NCBI GenBank assembly: GCA_963971405.1
Contig: OZ020489.1
Span: 34,691,047 to 34,755,046, forward strand
Source of the DNA: Psococerastis gibbosa
Taxonomy: Eukaryota; Arthropoda; Insecta; Psocodea; Psocidae
Direction of reading: 5' to 3'
Length of the DNA stretch: 64,000 nt
Positions within the stretch are counted from its first letter, which is position 1. Every line of letters starts with the position of its first letter. A model generated the notes under the pieces. That model did not search any database. It was not told where the DNA came from and worked only from the letters and a program-made list of their open reading frames with translations. Both the position numbers and the translations under genes were made by a program. Below, piece by piece: positions 1 to 12,600 of the stretch.

Positions 1-343
1 ATTTTATCGTAAGATGGACACCGGGTGCATTTAAAAGTGTTAATGTTGATGGGACAACACTAGTTCCGGCTCCCAGAGTGCTCCCGGTTTTTTGCAATAA
101 ACTTTTCTCCTTTGCCCCCATAGAACAATTTTCACGGCTTGAGTTGGTTTCTGTGAATTAATAATTTGTATTCCCTCACAATAATTGAAATCCTTAGTTT
201 TATGGGTTTTCCATTTATATTGTTTAGCTGCAGCTGGTATACAGGTGATCGTTCTGGGAGTTCGTCATCACTAATCGAAGTGAACCTTTTCCTCCCGTTA
301 GGTGCCATTAGTCATAGTCATCAAATTATGCTTAATGACAGAC
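1..343. other. No gene recognised
   Basis: I see no exon, RNA gene or known repeat here. It lies downstream of the last exon I could place for the minus-strand ankyrin gene, so it is probably intron or 3' region of that gene. Confidence 0.4.
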
Positions 344-412
344 ATGTAGAGTAGTGGTACGGACTCCAACTTTCACCCGAAAGGTTGTTGGTTCGAGTCC
401 TACACTATTACA
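344..412 (+). repeat. tRNA-derived SINE head (family B)
   Basis: A box A-like stretch (TAGTGGTACGGA) is followed by a box B-like GGTTCGAGTCC. Similar heads lie on the minus strand near 11490-11560 and 13490-13550. The acceptor stem does not pair and the T stem has a mismatch, so this is a tRNA-derived repeat and not a working tRNA. Confidence 0.5.
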
Positions 413-476
413 AACGAATTGCAATTTCATGGGTCTAAGTCGGGCCAGTCTATCAAAATTTGTTTTACTTACGCAC

Positions 477-628
477 CTCAAACGCTGGGACGGACTTGAG
501 AAAAGCTAATGTTCTGGTCTCCTCCTTCCCACCGGCAATATCAAGAATGTTCTGATCGTTTTCATCTTCTATATCGAGGAGATGGTCATAACCTTCTAGA
601 AGTAGTTCTATAAGACGTTCAGTTTCCC
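477..628 (-). CDS. Ankyrin gene exon 18
   Basis: Codons 1700-1750. It encodes GETERLIELLLEGYDH and ends with FLKSVPAFE, which matches the FLKQVPNYM and FLDGVPYIM signatures that close the linker of earlier ankyrin modules. The acceptor at 629-630 has a strong pyrimidine tract (cctctttctctatttgcag) and the donor reads GAG/gtgcgt. A start at the upstream ATG near 650 is possible but the splice reading keeps phase with exon 17. Confidence 0.7.
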
Positions 629-3600
629 CTGCAAATAGAGAAAGAGGTTCAACCATTAATGCTAACCCTCATCGCATACTATAGTAGTTAGTTAGTTAGC
701 AGTAATGTCCAGAAGGGCCAGGCCTACTTGTAGTGACTAAGTGACCCATAGGTGCAATGCCAACGACCCCATGGATTTTGGACATTATTTTTAATAACTG
801 AAATTAGAGGATAAATAAAAACGACTTGGCGGGATTCGAGCTCACGATCTACGCCTAACCGGGGCGTCGTCTTAACCGCTCGATCACAAGCCCGCACAAG
901 AACAGTAAATGAATATCCTCTATATATAGATCGTGGGTTCGAATCCCGCCAAGTCCAGTTTTATTTATCCTCTAATTTCAGTAATAACGTGGAGGTTGCC
1001 TCTTCAACCAAAAGTTAATTTAAAAGTCAGTGTTATATACTCCATATAATACTGCAATAATGTGATTATTTTTAATGTTTCCGTATGAATTGTTGGCCAT
1101 TGGCAGATTGGCATACGTCCTCGATTTCAACCTACACCGGCTACAAGCGATAATGGACAAGCTGAGATAAGCTTACCATTGACGCAATGAAACAGGCGAA
1201 AGCATGACTTAACCAAGTACAGATACGAATCCATACTGTAGTAAGTCCACCTTTAAAGAAGTGAGAGTACAACTCGTATTTATTGAATCCGTTGTAGTTC
1301 CTGTGCTTGTCAACAAAATTTCAATGGTAAAGCAACCAGCCGTCAGTTAAATCTAGAAACTACCCTTTGATTTCTTGGCCTTTTGAGGCTATTTTTGTGC
1401 ATGAATGCATTACAGTTTTAAATTAATTCAAGTCAAAACACCTACAATAGTACCTACCTACAGTAGAAAGCCAATGTCGCGGGTTTTAATCCCATTTTAC
1501 TGTACGTGGCCTAATTTGCTACCAACCTCTTGCTGCCAGACTTAAGACGTACTTGTCGATCTCCCTGACATTGTTGGGCAGGTTCGCTTGCACAGCCACG
1601 TCTCTCGCCGTACGATAAAGCTCGTCTCTGTAGCCTATGTTAACCCCGGAGTCATTAATCAGCTGAAATAAACTGTTTCGCCCTTGCGCTCGTGCCGCAG
1701 CGAAGTGAAGCAAACTCTGACCATATTCGTCCTACAAACACAAAGAGAGTTAAAAACTTACCGGTGCTATTCAAAGCAGCATCAAATCACGGCCCTCCAA
1801 TATTAATACTGCATTAGCCTTGTTTAGGCGGGGATCCCACCGACCGGCTAGGGCTAAATACAAAAACGGTGACGTGGTAGCAGACATTCAAGACTTAGGC
1901 GGGGTTTCCACCGACCTCGCATTGCAGAATGCAAATGACATTGACGGAAATGTTTGTTTTTCTCTATGCCATAGTTTAAATTGATCAATGATCATATAGT
2001 AAAATCACAAACAAACAAACTAAAATTAAAAAATGGCGTCATGGGATATGTTATGGGATATGATATGTACAAACATTTTAATAGATTTCTATAAAAAGAA
2101 AAATTCTAATTTCCGTCAAATGCGAGGTCGGTGGAAACCCCGCCTAATTCTTGAATGTCTGCTACCACGTCACCATTTTTTTATAAAGGCGGGGCTTCCA
2201 CATACGTCAATCGTCAATGAGAAATATGAAATTGAAGGTTTAGCAGACATTAAAGACATCCTACTAAAAATTCTGCTACCACGTCAAAACCATATTTCTC
2301 ATTGACGATTGACGTATGTGGAAACACCGCCTTAGCCCTAGCCGGTCGGTGGAATCCCCGCCTTATTATTAGTGTTAAAACCATAAAGATACATTAACTG
2401 GAGCGGCGGGAGCCATAATATACCTTACGAGGCACCCGTTAACCATAAGCCAACTATCAGAGATAAGTACCAACGCAAGAAATATCAAAGTCTTACACAT
2501 TGCAGCATAGCAGAACAGATACCTGGACCCGGTCAAAAACTCTGTACTTAGCTTGTGCAGGCTACACTTATCACTGGTATCCCCCCCCAAATTGCGTACT
2601 TATCTTGTGCAGGCTACACTAGCAGCCATATTGATAACGGTCTCCAACCACGGGATGGTTAAAACACACGAACGTTCGACGCCAGTGAGAATTGTCTGAA
2701 TAGACTCTGGGGTTTTGTACCAAACCACTTGCCCCCCAAAAAAATACAAAATAAAGTCATACCCTATTGGTAGCACTGAACGCAGACTCAGGTTTCTCGC
2801 CATCCCTACTTCCTCCCGGCTTTGGCGAATCCCTTCTTACTGGAGCTTGCTGAAGAGGCATGGGCGGGGGAGCTTCATTGTCCTGAAACGGAGGGGAGTC
2901 TGCGCGTACTGTCGGCTCTGTTACAGGCGTGCTCACTCCATGTCGGCGACTGGCGAAATCATGAAGAAATTGTGCTAAATGAGCAATCGGATCTTTTGGT
3001 CGTTTTGAAGCTACTTCCGTTAGTCCCTGTGTCAGAGGTTCCCCCAATGCTACAAATCAAACATACATCAAACCGGCACTCACGGTAAGTCTTGCGAAGT
3101 TAATAAGGAGACTATGTCACTATGATGTATATACTATACATCCGGCACATGAGTATGTGAAAATTATAATAATGAATTACGTACTATAGACTAATATTGT
3201 TTAACTTTACTCGTCTTGGAATGCAGAATATGTCTTAAGAGTGTACAGCCCGTAGGAGATTGGCAGCCTGAAATTTAATACTTTTTATTTGTTATTTAAT
3301 TAACTAAGCATTTAAAAAAAAGGAACAAACCCACTTGCGCAACAACCCGCATGAAGGGTTCCGGAATGAGAACTGTCATGACCACTGCTCTATTCGACAG
3401 CAACACGCCCGGCATCTGTATTTTTTTTCTTACTAATGAAGGCAAGTTCCCATTACGATTGGGTAGACACAGGCAGGGAGGAATGATTTTCCTTTCTTGT
3501 TACTTGACCTCCCGGTTTATAGATATGATATGTATAGAAAATGTATATAGATGTAGATATAAAGAAAGAAGAAAGAAATTGTCTTTATTTTCCATATGGG

Positions 3601-6600
3601 CGAATTATGGGCCTTTTAGATATACATATATTTATATATACATATGTATAGAAATATAGATATGTTCATGTATATTACTGATATAACATTTACTATAATA
3701 ACTTACTGTTGTTTGTTGTTGTTTCCAACGCCTGCTTTCACCATTTCTGCTTTATGCAACCCTGTCGGTCTGGCAGGGGGAGTGAGTCTGCTTGTTAACT
3801 TGAGGCACCCTAAGAGCAGACTCTTTCACCTCGGGGGAAAGGGGGGTTGACTCACAGGGTGGACCTCCTGATTATAGTGGATTCCGAACCACTTGGGAAA
3901 CATGGTAAAGTCACACGATTAAATCGGAGGTGACCAGGACTCGAAACGCACGTAAACTGACTGGCACAGTCTCAGCGAGTTATCACGTCCCACTATGTTC
4001 CCCTGCCAACGCTGTGCACACTACCAAGTTTGCCGCAGTTTGAAACATGTTCTGCTCTCATGGAATCAACATGGTAAGGCCGCTGGCATATATATAATAT
4101 ATTATAATAACTTACTTAAAAATATAAGTATGCTAAATAATGGCAAACAACCACAGACACACATACACACATTTAACGTTACGCTAGCACGAATACCGAA
4201 TTATTGGACTAATACATTCAAGGCCCGGTACACACGGACGATTCGCGCAGTCGCGATTTGCTGACGTCTTTTACATTGTAGCCATAGGGCTAGCAGAAGA
4301 TTTCTTGTCGATTTCGGAAGCTGGCGTGAAACCGACCGCACAAAAGTGCGCGGGTTTCCCCTAGACACGCCAGATCATAGAAATCTTCTGAATTAGACTA
4401 TGTGGTTTTTGCACGATTGAACAAGGAGCAAGAGGGAAAACAATGGGCGAGCTCAAGGCGTTAGCGTCCAACCGGGGCGAGTTCAGGAAATGGGTTTGGG
4501 GCGACCCCACCACGCTGCGAACGCGGCACTAAGGAGGAAGAAGAAGAAGGTTTTGCACCGGCCATTTACCAAGTCCTATCCCAACAATTGACGCGACTGA
4601 GCGAATCGTCTGTGTGTACAAAATGAAGAAGAACTGTTCAAAAACGAAAACTCGAAGCTACTTACCGTTGGCCAAGTATTTTCCTTCCTCGGTACCAAAG
4701 AGGGGAAATTCTGAAAGCAAAGAAAAACACTTCAAACCCATGCATGTACACTATAAAAATCACACTGTCAAAATCTCACACAGTGCTGTAGGTTAGGCCT
4801 ACCTCATAAAATGTTTCATATAGATTTATTAAATCAAAGTATTCCGTTTCTGCTGTAGGAGGACACGATCCGTGTATTTTCTTGGGTATTAGTTGCAGTT
4901 CCGTCCGGTTTTCGTTCTTTCCAATTATCTGGTAACTGCGTACGGACTTAATTGTACTTTGCGGTTCGCAAATTTGATATTCTGGGTGTTTCTTCAACCA
5001 AATGGTTCTAGTGAGCAATATGAGCATGGCAGGAGGCAGGTATAGACTGCAGCTAATGATTGTCAATTGGATTAAGTCAGTAAATTTTCATTGCAGCCAA
5101 AGACAACAAATGATTCTAATTCACTAAAATAGTGCTATTAGTCTATAACAACACGTGGGCAAAATATACTGATAAGTAGTGTATCTTAAACATGAAACTC
5201 ACACAGCAGCCTTAGCAAACGTCTTCGTAAACATATTCTTCAGCATTCCACTAACATGTTTGGACTTTTCCTCAGCTATTGATCTCTCAGCAGCAACCAG
5301 AGACATTACAGTCGACGCAAAATTATCATAAGTATCGTACTCGCTTATACCCAAACACTGCTTGTTTTTTATTCTATATACATGATCCCCAACATTAGTT
5401 TTCAAGAGAACCAAGCTCTTTTCTTCGCACAATGCCTCTACCGTCTCGATGGGCAAACGAGGCAGTCGTATCGTCACCTGAAGTCTGATTGTATTCCCCA
5501 GGCATGCTGGGCGACTTGTTAGGAACCCGAGCATTTCATCTCGCTTGGGTTGCAAATGATTGTCCATTTGAGAAATCAGACATGCCAGCCGGCCGTAGGC
5601 TTCGCCTATATTACCAGGACTGTCTATTCTTGAGCATGATACAATTCTCAGGTGCTCTTGAACGTTTATCCAAGCTGCCATATTTCCATGTGACGACAGA
5701 TAAACTCCTCTATGGCTTGGCCATGAAGTTCCATGAATCATTTTACAATGGACGCTGGCGGGACTATCCGCCAGCGGAATCAACAGGTCATTGGCCGCCA
5801 TTCTAGTTTTAACCCCACCGGGGCCATATAAAATTTCCTGCACAGAATAATATTTGTCCTCACCATGCTTTTTATTACGTTTAAAACCGTCAATCTCTGC
5901 ACCGTTAATCATTATTTTGTCTAGCCCTACCACACTTTGGTATTTCAAGGCACTCTGCAATTTCTTTTCAACTACTTCAAGCTCTTCTTCTCGTAGTGTT
6001 TTAGCAAAATGAAATTTTTCAAGGTTTCTAGAACATTCTACTTTAGCAGCAAGAACGTACTTATTTGACGGATCTAGATCCATAATATCAAGAATTAAAC
6101 CTCCGTCCTCTTCATCATCATCTTTATTACCATCTTTACTGTCTTCTATAACTAAAACATTCACTTCTTTGTCTTTCTTACTAACTCTAAGTTTCTCTTT
6201 TTCTTTCTCAAGTTCCTTAGCTCTCGATGCTTCTTCTTCCTTCTTCAAGCGCAACTCTACTCTTAATTTTTGCGTTCTCGTCGATTTAAATTTGTCTTTA
6301 CTTTGGAACTCTGATTTAGGATGTGGTTTTAGAACTGAATCCGGTGCGATTCCTTGTGCTTCTTTAACGATGGGTTCCACAACTTCTTGATACACTTCGT
6401 AGCTTTCGCCATCGGGGGCAATGATTCCGCCATTTTCATTGTCAGGATCAGCACTCTTTGCCAGTTCTGATAACTCTGATTCAGGATATTTCTTAAAAAA
6501 CATTGACTCAGGATGAAAATTGATTTTTTCACCCAGTCCATGCATGTTCATTACCATAGGCATCATTAAATCTTCGAATACAATGTACGTTTCAAAATCT

Positions 6601-9600
6601 GGTGCCACGATTCCTCCAGACTCTTCCACGTCGCTATCATGTTCGTCGCCCTCCTGTAACGCCCTGATTCCTGGCCAGATTACGTCAATCAAAGTGTGGT
6701 CATGTTTGGTAATCCTGTCTTTCACAATATCGAATCTTTCCCGAGTCATTTGTTTGACTAATGACATTTTCGATCCTTTCTCCCTTGCGTCTTCGACAAT
6801 CTCCATGCATCGATCCATCATAGCAAGAAGTTCTCCGTCTTGAAGGCGCCTTCGGGAGGATACCTTGTCATTTGGAACTGTTACGGATGAAAAGTATGAA
6901 AATAAAATAAGTTAGAGATACCGCCGTAGTTAAAATGACTGATTTTAGCCTATTTAATACTTTACAATTTAATGGTGATTAGCCTATTTTATAATACAGT
7001 AACGCGAACATTGGGTGGTCTTGAGAAAATACAAAATAATTATCAAGCTCAATTCATTAAGCACATAGGCCTAAATATAAAAAATATGAGACTTTACTAT
7101 AAACGGTTTGTTGCATGTTCGCGGCTTTATGACAAATAATCAAGTAAAAAATTCTTACTCTGAGCTACCCAAGTTTTGATTTTGAAAAACGAAATCACGT
7201 ACTACATCATTATTTAGATTTGGTACAGAATTTGCTGTCCAGATTGATGAAGTTATTACGGTTGTGAGTCTCATTTTTATACATTAGAACTGATTAGGTT
7301 AGTCTTGGTATCTTACCTTTGTCACTGAGTATCTCTCTGGCGACTTGAGAAGGCGCGCTTATTTCTTTTAGTAGCTCTTCTTGTGTCAGTTCCCCTTCAT
7401 TTTCCATGTAGTATGAAGGGACGTGGCCAAACTAAAACAGTATTGCAAGCCCCATAACATTAGTGAACCGTATTGTTGACAGGAGTTAGAAGAAACAAGT
7501 TAAATAAATAATAAATAAATTTCTTCATAAATTATACAATCATATATAATATAATCAGATAACATGCATACCGAAAGTATAGAGAAAGATCGTCAAGTAT
7601 TCAGTTTCAGGTTGTTACATACGTCATTGTGTTGGGCAGTTAGGACACTGATCACTGACATCACTGACAGTGTAAGAATGCATTCTCTAAGAAATGGTTT
7701 TAAAGCAATTTTGGGAAGTTATTAAAAAACTTTGCCACTCTCAGTCCAATTAGAATCTCTCCGAAACATGCGAAGCCTTGAAGTGTTGGATTCATTCACT
7801 CTTACTTGGCTGTGCAAGGCGCTGGTCTTACAAGGTCTCCCCGTTGCCTCATGTCAAAGGTGTCTCCATTTTGATTAAAATTATTAATTCGTACAAGAAA
7901 ATTTAATTTGTAATTATATACTTACGTTGTCTTTAATTTTGCGATCAGCCCCTAAGTTTAGTAGGAGATTAAAGTAATGCCCATTATCAGGAATGCACGC
8001 AGCATAGTGAAGTGCTGTTCTGCCATTTTTGTCAGTAGCTGTTAGTGTCTCCGGAAATCTTCCGCCTAAAAATAATAAGTTTAATATTTTATTTTATTAA
8101 AAAATAAATATATTTGGTTTAACTACAGAAAATTTGGGTCTCTAGTATTTCTCTATGCCAACTAAAATACGTATTTCACACATGGTATTTTATCCATAGG
8201 TAGGTACCCTAATTTGGAACGCACGATAATAAGCTGAGTCGAGCGAGCTAGCTAGACTAGTCCAACATCTCTTTAGACAGCTTAGGCTGCATCTCATTTT
8301 TAACTACCAGCAGGTCTAGCGTCTAGCAACGGCACAGGAGGGAAAATTTACCCATAGGTTTATTATGGTTTATTATAGTTAGTTTTAGGTTCAAATATAC
8401 CACACTTGCCAACAAATAAGGCAAGTTATATTTTGTTTCTGCAATGTTACGATGTGATTTGTCCCCTATATATGTTTAACGAATATAACAATGAACGCAA
8501 TAAGATGGGTTAACTGCTAACTGAAATTCAATTATTACCTCTTAAAATATTAATTATCTTAATTAATTTTAGGGTTAATTAGCACTAAATTCCAATGTAA
8601 ATTACCCTTATCTGCTCGTGCTATGTTTACTGAAGATCAGAAGTGGGTAGGTAGCAGTGTGAAAACCCTAGTAGCACTAAACGCAAGAGATGCAATAAGA
8701 ATAAATGATGGTACTCTTACCCAAGTATTTAATAATCTGAGTTTTGCCAAAAAGTGTCGCAACATGTATTGGTGACACTTTCAGTGCAGTAGCTTTAGCT
8801 ACGGCAAATCTGCGACGATCCAGGGCCGCTTGCAGTGAACGAAGTTCCCCTTCCCTCGAAGCTTTATGAACTGAATCAATTTTCCCCTAAAAATAGTACG
8901 TACCGGTACCCAAATTATCATATTGATCTTATGCAAAAAAAATTATAGAAACTAATACAAAGAAACCTGTGCTAAGATAAGTTCCTTAGTATACAATATG
9001 TTTATAGTGATCAATAGAATCCAGAAGCCAGAATCTTACCAATAAGTTGTAGAAACCGTATAAAACTTGTAATCCACACAATCAGGTGGTCCAAAACATT
9101 TAAATTTATCGCACTTTACAGAAGAAAATTGTCAAAATGTTATTAACCGGGATGAAGTAGAAGGCAGTGGTTCAGGACGTTAAAGTTTGGAAAATTCACA
9201 ATGCCTTTGCAATTTGCAACTTTGTGGAAAACTTTCAATTATGGCGTCATTACTAGGTTTATGGCTTATATTGTTCTATGTGAAGTCTTTACTTTCTGCG
9301 TTCTATTTCCCCAGGCATATTACTTCTATTCAAAAGATTCTAGGCAGCGTGGCCACATACACACCAACAAAATTATCGCCCAATGCATTGTACCACAGAA
9401 CAACATAATATTTGCATTATATTAATTATATTTATTATGCATTGAACGATGCTTGTCGTTACTTGTTCACTTATGCGCTATTGGTATTTTTCTATGAAAT
9501 CCACATATTTAACTATTTCCTAGGTAGTTGCACTCAATTTAAAATACATAAAGAAGTTCTGATGTTTGGAAATTATTCATAATATTAGATGACCTTGAGC

Positions 9601-12600
9601 ACCACTCCATACGGCTTTAAAATTTTTACCTTTATTGCATTTATATGGTGCCTAGAAATGGACTATCCTAATAAACAAATACAATGTAACCTAGAAAACA
9701 GATACCATAATAATAATATTATACGAACCATGTATATTGGTACGTTGTCCAAGAAATTTTGAATTTCTGAGTTATTTGATTTCCGCCCAATAAGTCTTCT
9801 TCCCTCTCCATTCAGAACCATATTGGCCAACGCCTCCATATCATTACCACTAACAAGCTGTCCTACTTCGGGATCTTCATCATTTCCGTCCTCTTCGTCA
9901 TACATGTTGTCGTTACTTGTTACAAGTCCTTCGTCTAAAAGCCGCTGTCTCTCTTCAGCCAAATGTCTCTCATCAACTTCATCACTTTTCTGATTTTCGT
10001 CATGCAGATTTTCCTTCTCTTCTTTTTTCTCTATTCTTTCAGCCTCCAACTTCTTTTGTTGTTGTTCTTCCCGCATCATGATCTCCATAGCTTCAGCGGC
10101 TTCTCGCTCTTCAGCTTCTTTCTGCAATTGGTCAAAATTGATTGCAGCTTCTTTTTCTTCTGCTTCCCTGGAATCCATCTCGTCTGCTTCCTTCTCCCGT
10201 TGGTCAGTTACGATTTCAGCTTCAATTGCTTCTTTTTCTTTTAATTCGTTTTGCTCTTGATTAGCTTCAAAAGTAGCAGCTACCATTTCTAGGTTTTCCT
10301 TTTTTCTTTTGGGTTCGTGTCCCTTTTCTGCATCCTGCTTAATGTCCTTCTCATTATCAAGCATACGTTCCGATGCTTTACTACTATTAGTCTTTTCATA
10401 CTGTTGCTTTCGCTTATCAGTAACAACTGTTTTTTCAATAATGGTTAGCTCCTCTTTGCCATTATTCCCATTTGATACATTTTGTTCATAACCGTTTTGC
10501 CATATATCAACGCCATCGCGTTCGCCATTTTCCTTAGGGCCAAGAATATCATCATCCACTTTTTCATGAATAGGTTGTCCCAAAAATTTATTTTCAAATT
10601 GGCTTGAATCTCCTAACCGCAAGACATTCCAATCGAATGATGGCGGGAATGTTAAAGACATTCTTGGTGCATCTGGAATTACTTCTAAGAGTTTTTGTGG
10701 TATTTCGCGAGGATTGGCTTTGTAGTAAGAGGGCATCTTTCCTCCCTAAAAAGGCGGGCGAAACAAATTAACATGCCTACTATTGCACTGGATACGTTAT
10801 TATTAGTACCCACCAGCAGCCCTATTATGGCAATTTGGGATAAACGTAACACGGGGGTTTATTCAATTGTTTTAAACAAATGAGTGCAAAATGGTGAGTT
10901 TTATATTTTTTCTCCCTTAGATTTAGACACATTAACTAAAATTCTGCGTCACATGGTTTCCATTTTTTCTCAATATGGGTGGAAAGACTGGAATCGCTAG
11001 GGTAAATTAGAAGGGTGATCAAGTGTTCTAGACGGAGATTAGATCACTTTTTTTTCTTGTGAGCCTACATACCTGATCAAAAACCATTTCATCGGCTCCA
11101 TGGTCCAGAAGACAATTGTACACCGCCCCAGTACCATCACGGGCGGTTGCAGCATAGTGTAAGGGTGTCCGCCCTTCGTTGTCAGTGATAAAAACCGACT
11201 TTGGAAGTTTCTCCACGATGTCTTCAACCATTCGAATGTGCCCAAGTCCAGCGGCCTGATTTTTTAATAATACACAGTATTAGGCCCGGACTTCATTTTC
11301 TTTACTTTGTTTTGTTTAAAAAAGACTAATTTGATACAAATAATTTAAAAAATAAATAAAAGATAAATAAGGACTTTTGCTCTATTACTAAGCTAACCTA
11401 GCGGAGTTAGGGCTATAAAGTCCTCTCTTACACTCAACTAGGTAGGCCCGGGACCGCCGAAGCATGGCCAGAAAATGTAGGAAGTGTAGGACTCGAACCA
11501 ACAACCTTTCTGGTGAAAGTCAGAGTCCGTACCACAACTCTACATGTCATGAAGAGTCCGTACCACTAATCTACATGTCCTTAATGAATTTAATAATTTA
11601 ATGAATAACCTCTTCTGTCGCATCACTAAGTAACTTATACAGCACTTTTGTTCAGTTAAGACACTTCTCCGATCGCTCGGTGTGTGGAGACTTCCACGCT
11701 ACCACCATGCCATGGACTAAATGTAGTGAGGGAAATTTTAAGTGGCTGCCACAGGTGAAATCGTTCCTGTGGATAAATGCTACCCACAGGTAAGCCCTAC
11801 TGGGTGACAAAAGTTACGGGAACTTATGAGAATGGCGGCAATATTTATTTTTATTTCGAATCAATTGTTTAATTTAAATGATTACATTTATTAGTAGTGT
11901 TAACATAATAGTAAATTTTAAATCAGTTCAATTTGTGGATAGCATTTACCCGCAATAACGATGATTCCTACTTGGTGGAAACTACCTTAAACATTTCGAA
12001 GTACGCAAGGTACCCAACAAAGTCCTATACAGATGTCCTTTAGGCATATATATCAGTCCTAAAGTTTTGTGACTAGTTCATGTAATGTACCTTATGCAAC
12101 GGAGTGAGACCGTTGATGTCTTTGCTTGTAAGAATGTCCACTGGAATGGGATCAGAAGTTTTCTTAGTAAACTGTGAGTAATCGTTATGAATTACTGCGG
12201 AGTGAACATCCTTAATAACATTCATTATGTATGGAACTCCATCAAGGAATCTGAAATAAAAATTGGATGTATGTAAAGTCGGTTTACGGACGATAGTTTA
12301 ACGTGACGTCAAAACAAAAAATTATAATTTAAAAACATTTAAAACTAATAAAAATGTTAAAAGAAAAAAAAAGAAAAAAAATTAAAAATAAATAAATAAA
12401 TTGTTGTTGTAATAAGCAATGAAAACCACATTAACTGCGGCGTAACGGATTAGTGTCACGCATCGGCGTTACCCTTTTTCGTGCATGCACCCAGTGTTCC
12501 AGCCAGCGCTCATCGATTTATTAGACGTTGCCACGTCAAAAGGAACCAGTTATTACACGTAGGAAATATAAGTTTGGTGTTTACTTTGTAGCATTGAGCC

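Noticed and set aside
344-412. Functional tRNA gene
   Set aside because: Boxes A and B are present, but the acceptor stem does not pair, and similar heads recur in longer repeats.
2600-2803. Open frame directly after the Dpy-30 exon as a further exon
   Set aside because: The exon has a good donor at 2762; the only possible intron would be about 44 nt without a proper acceptor.
5199-5203. Stop codon at 5199 as the end of the ankyrin/kinase protein
   Set aside because: It lies inside a strong splice donor (GT/gtgagt), and the next exons keep phase and bring in the Dpy-30 motif.
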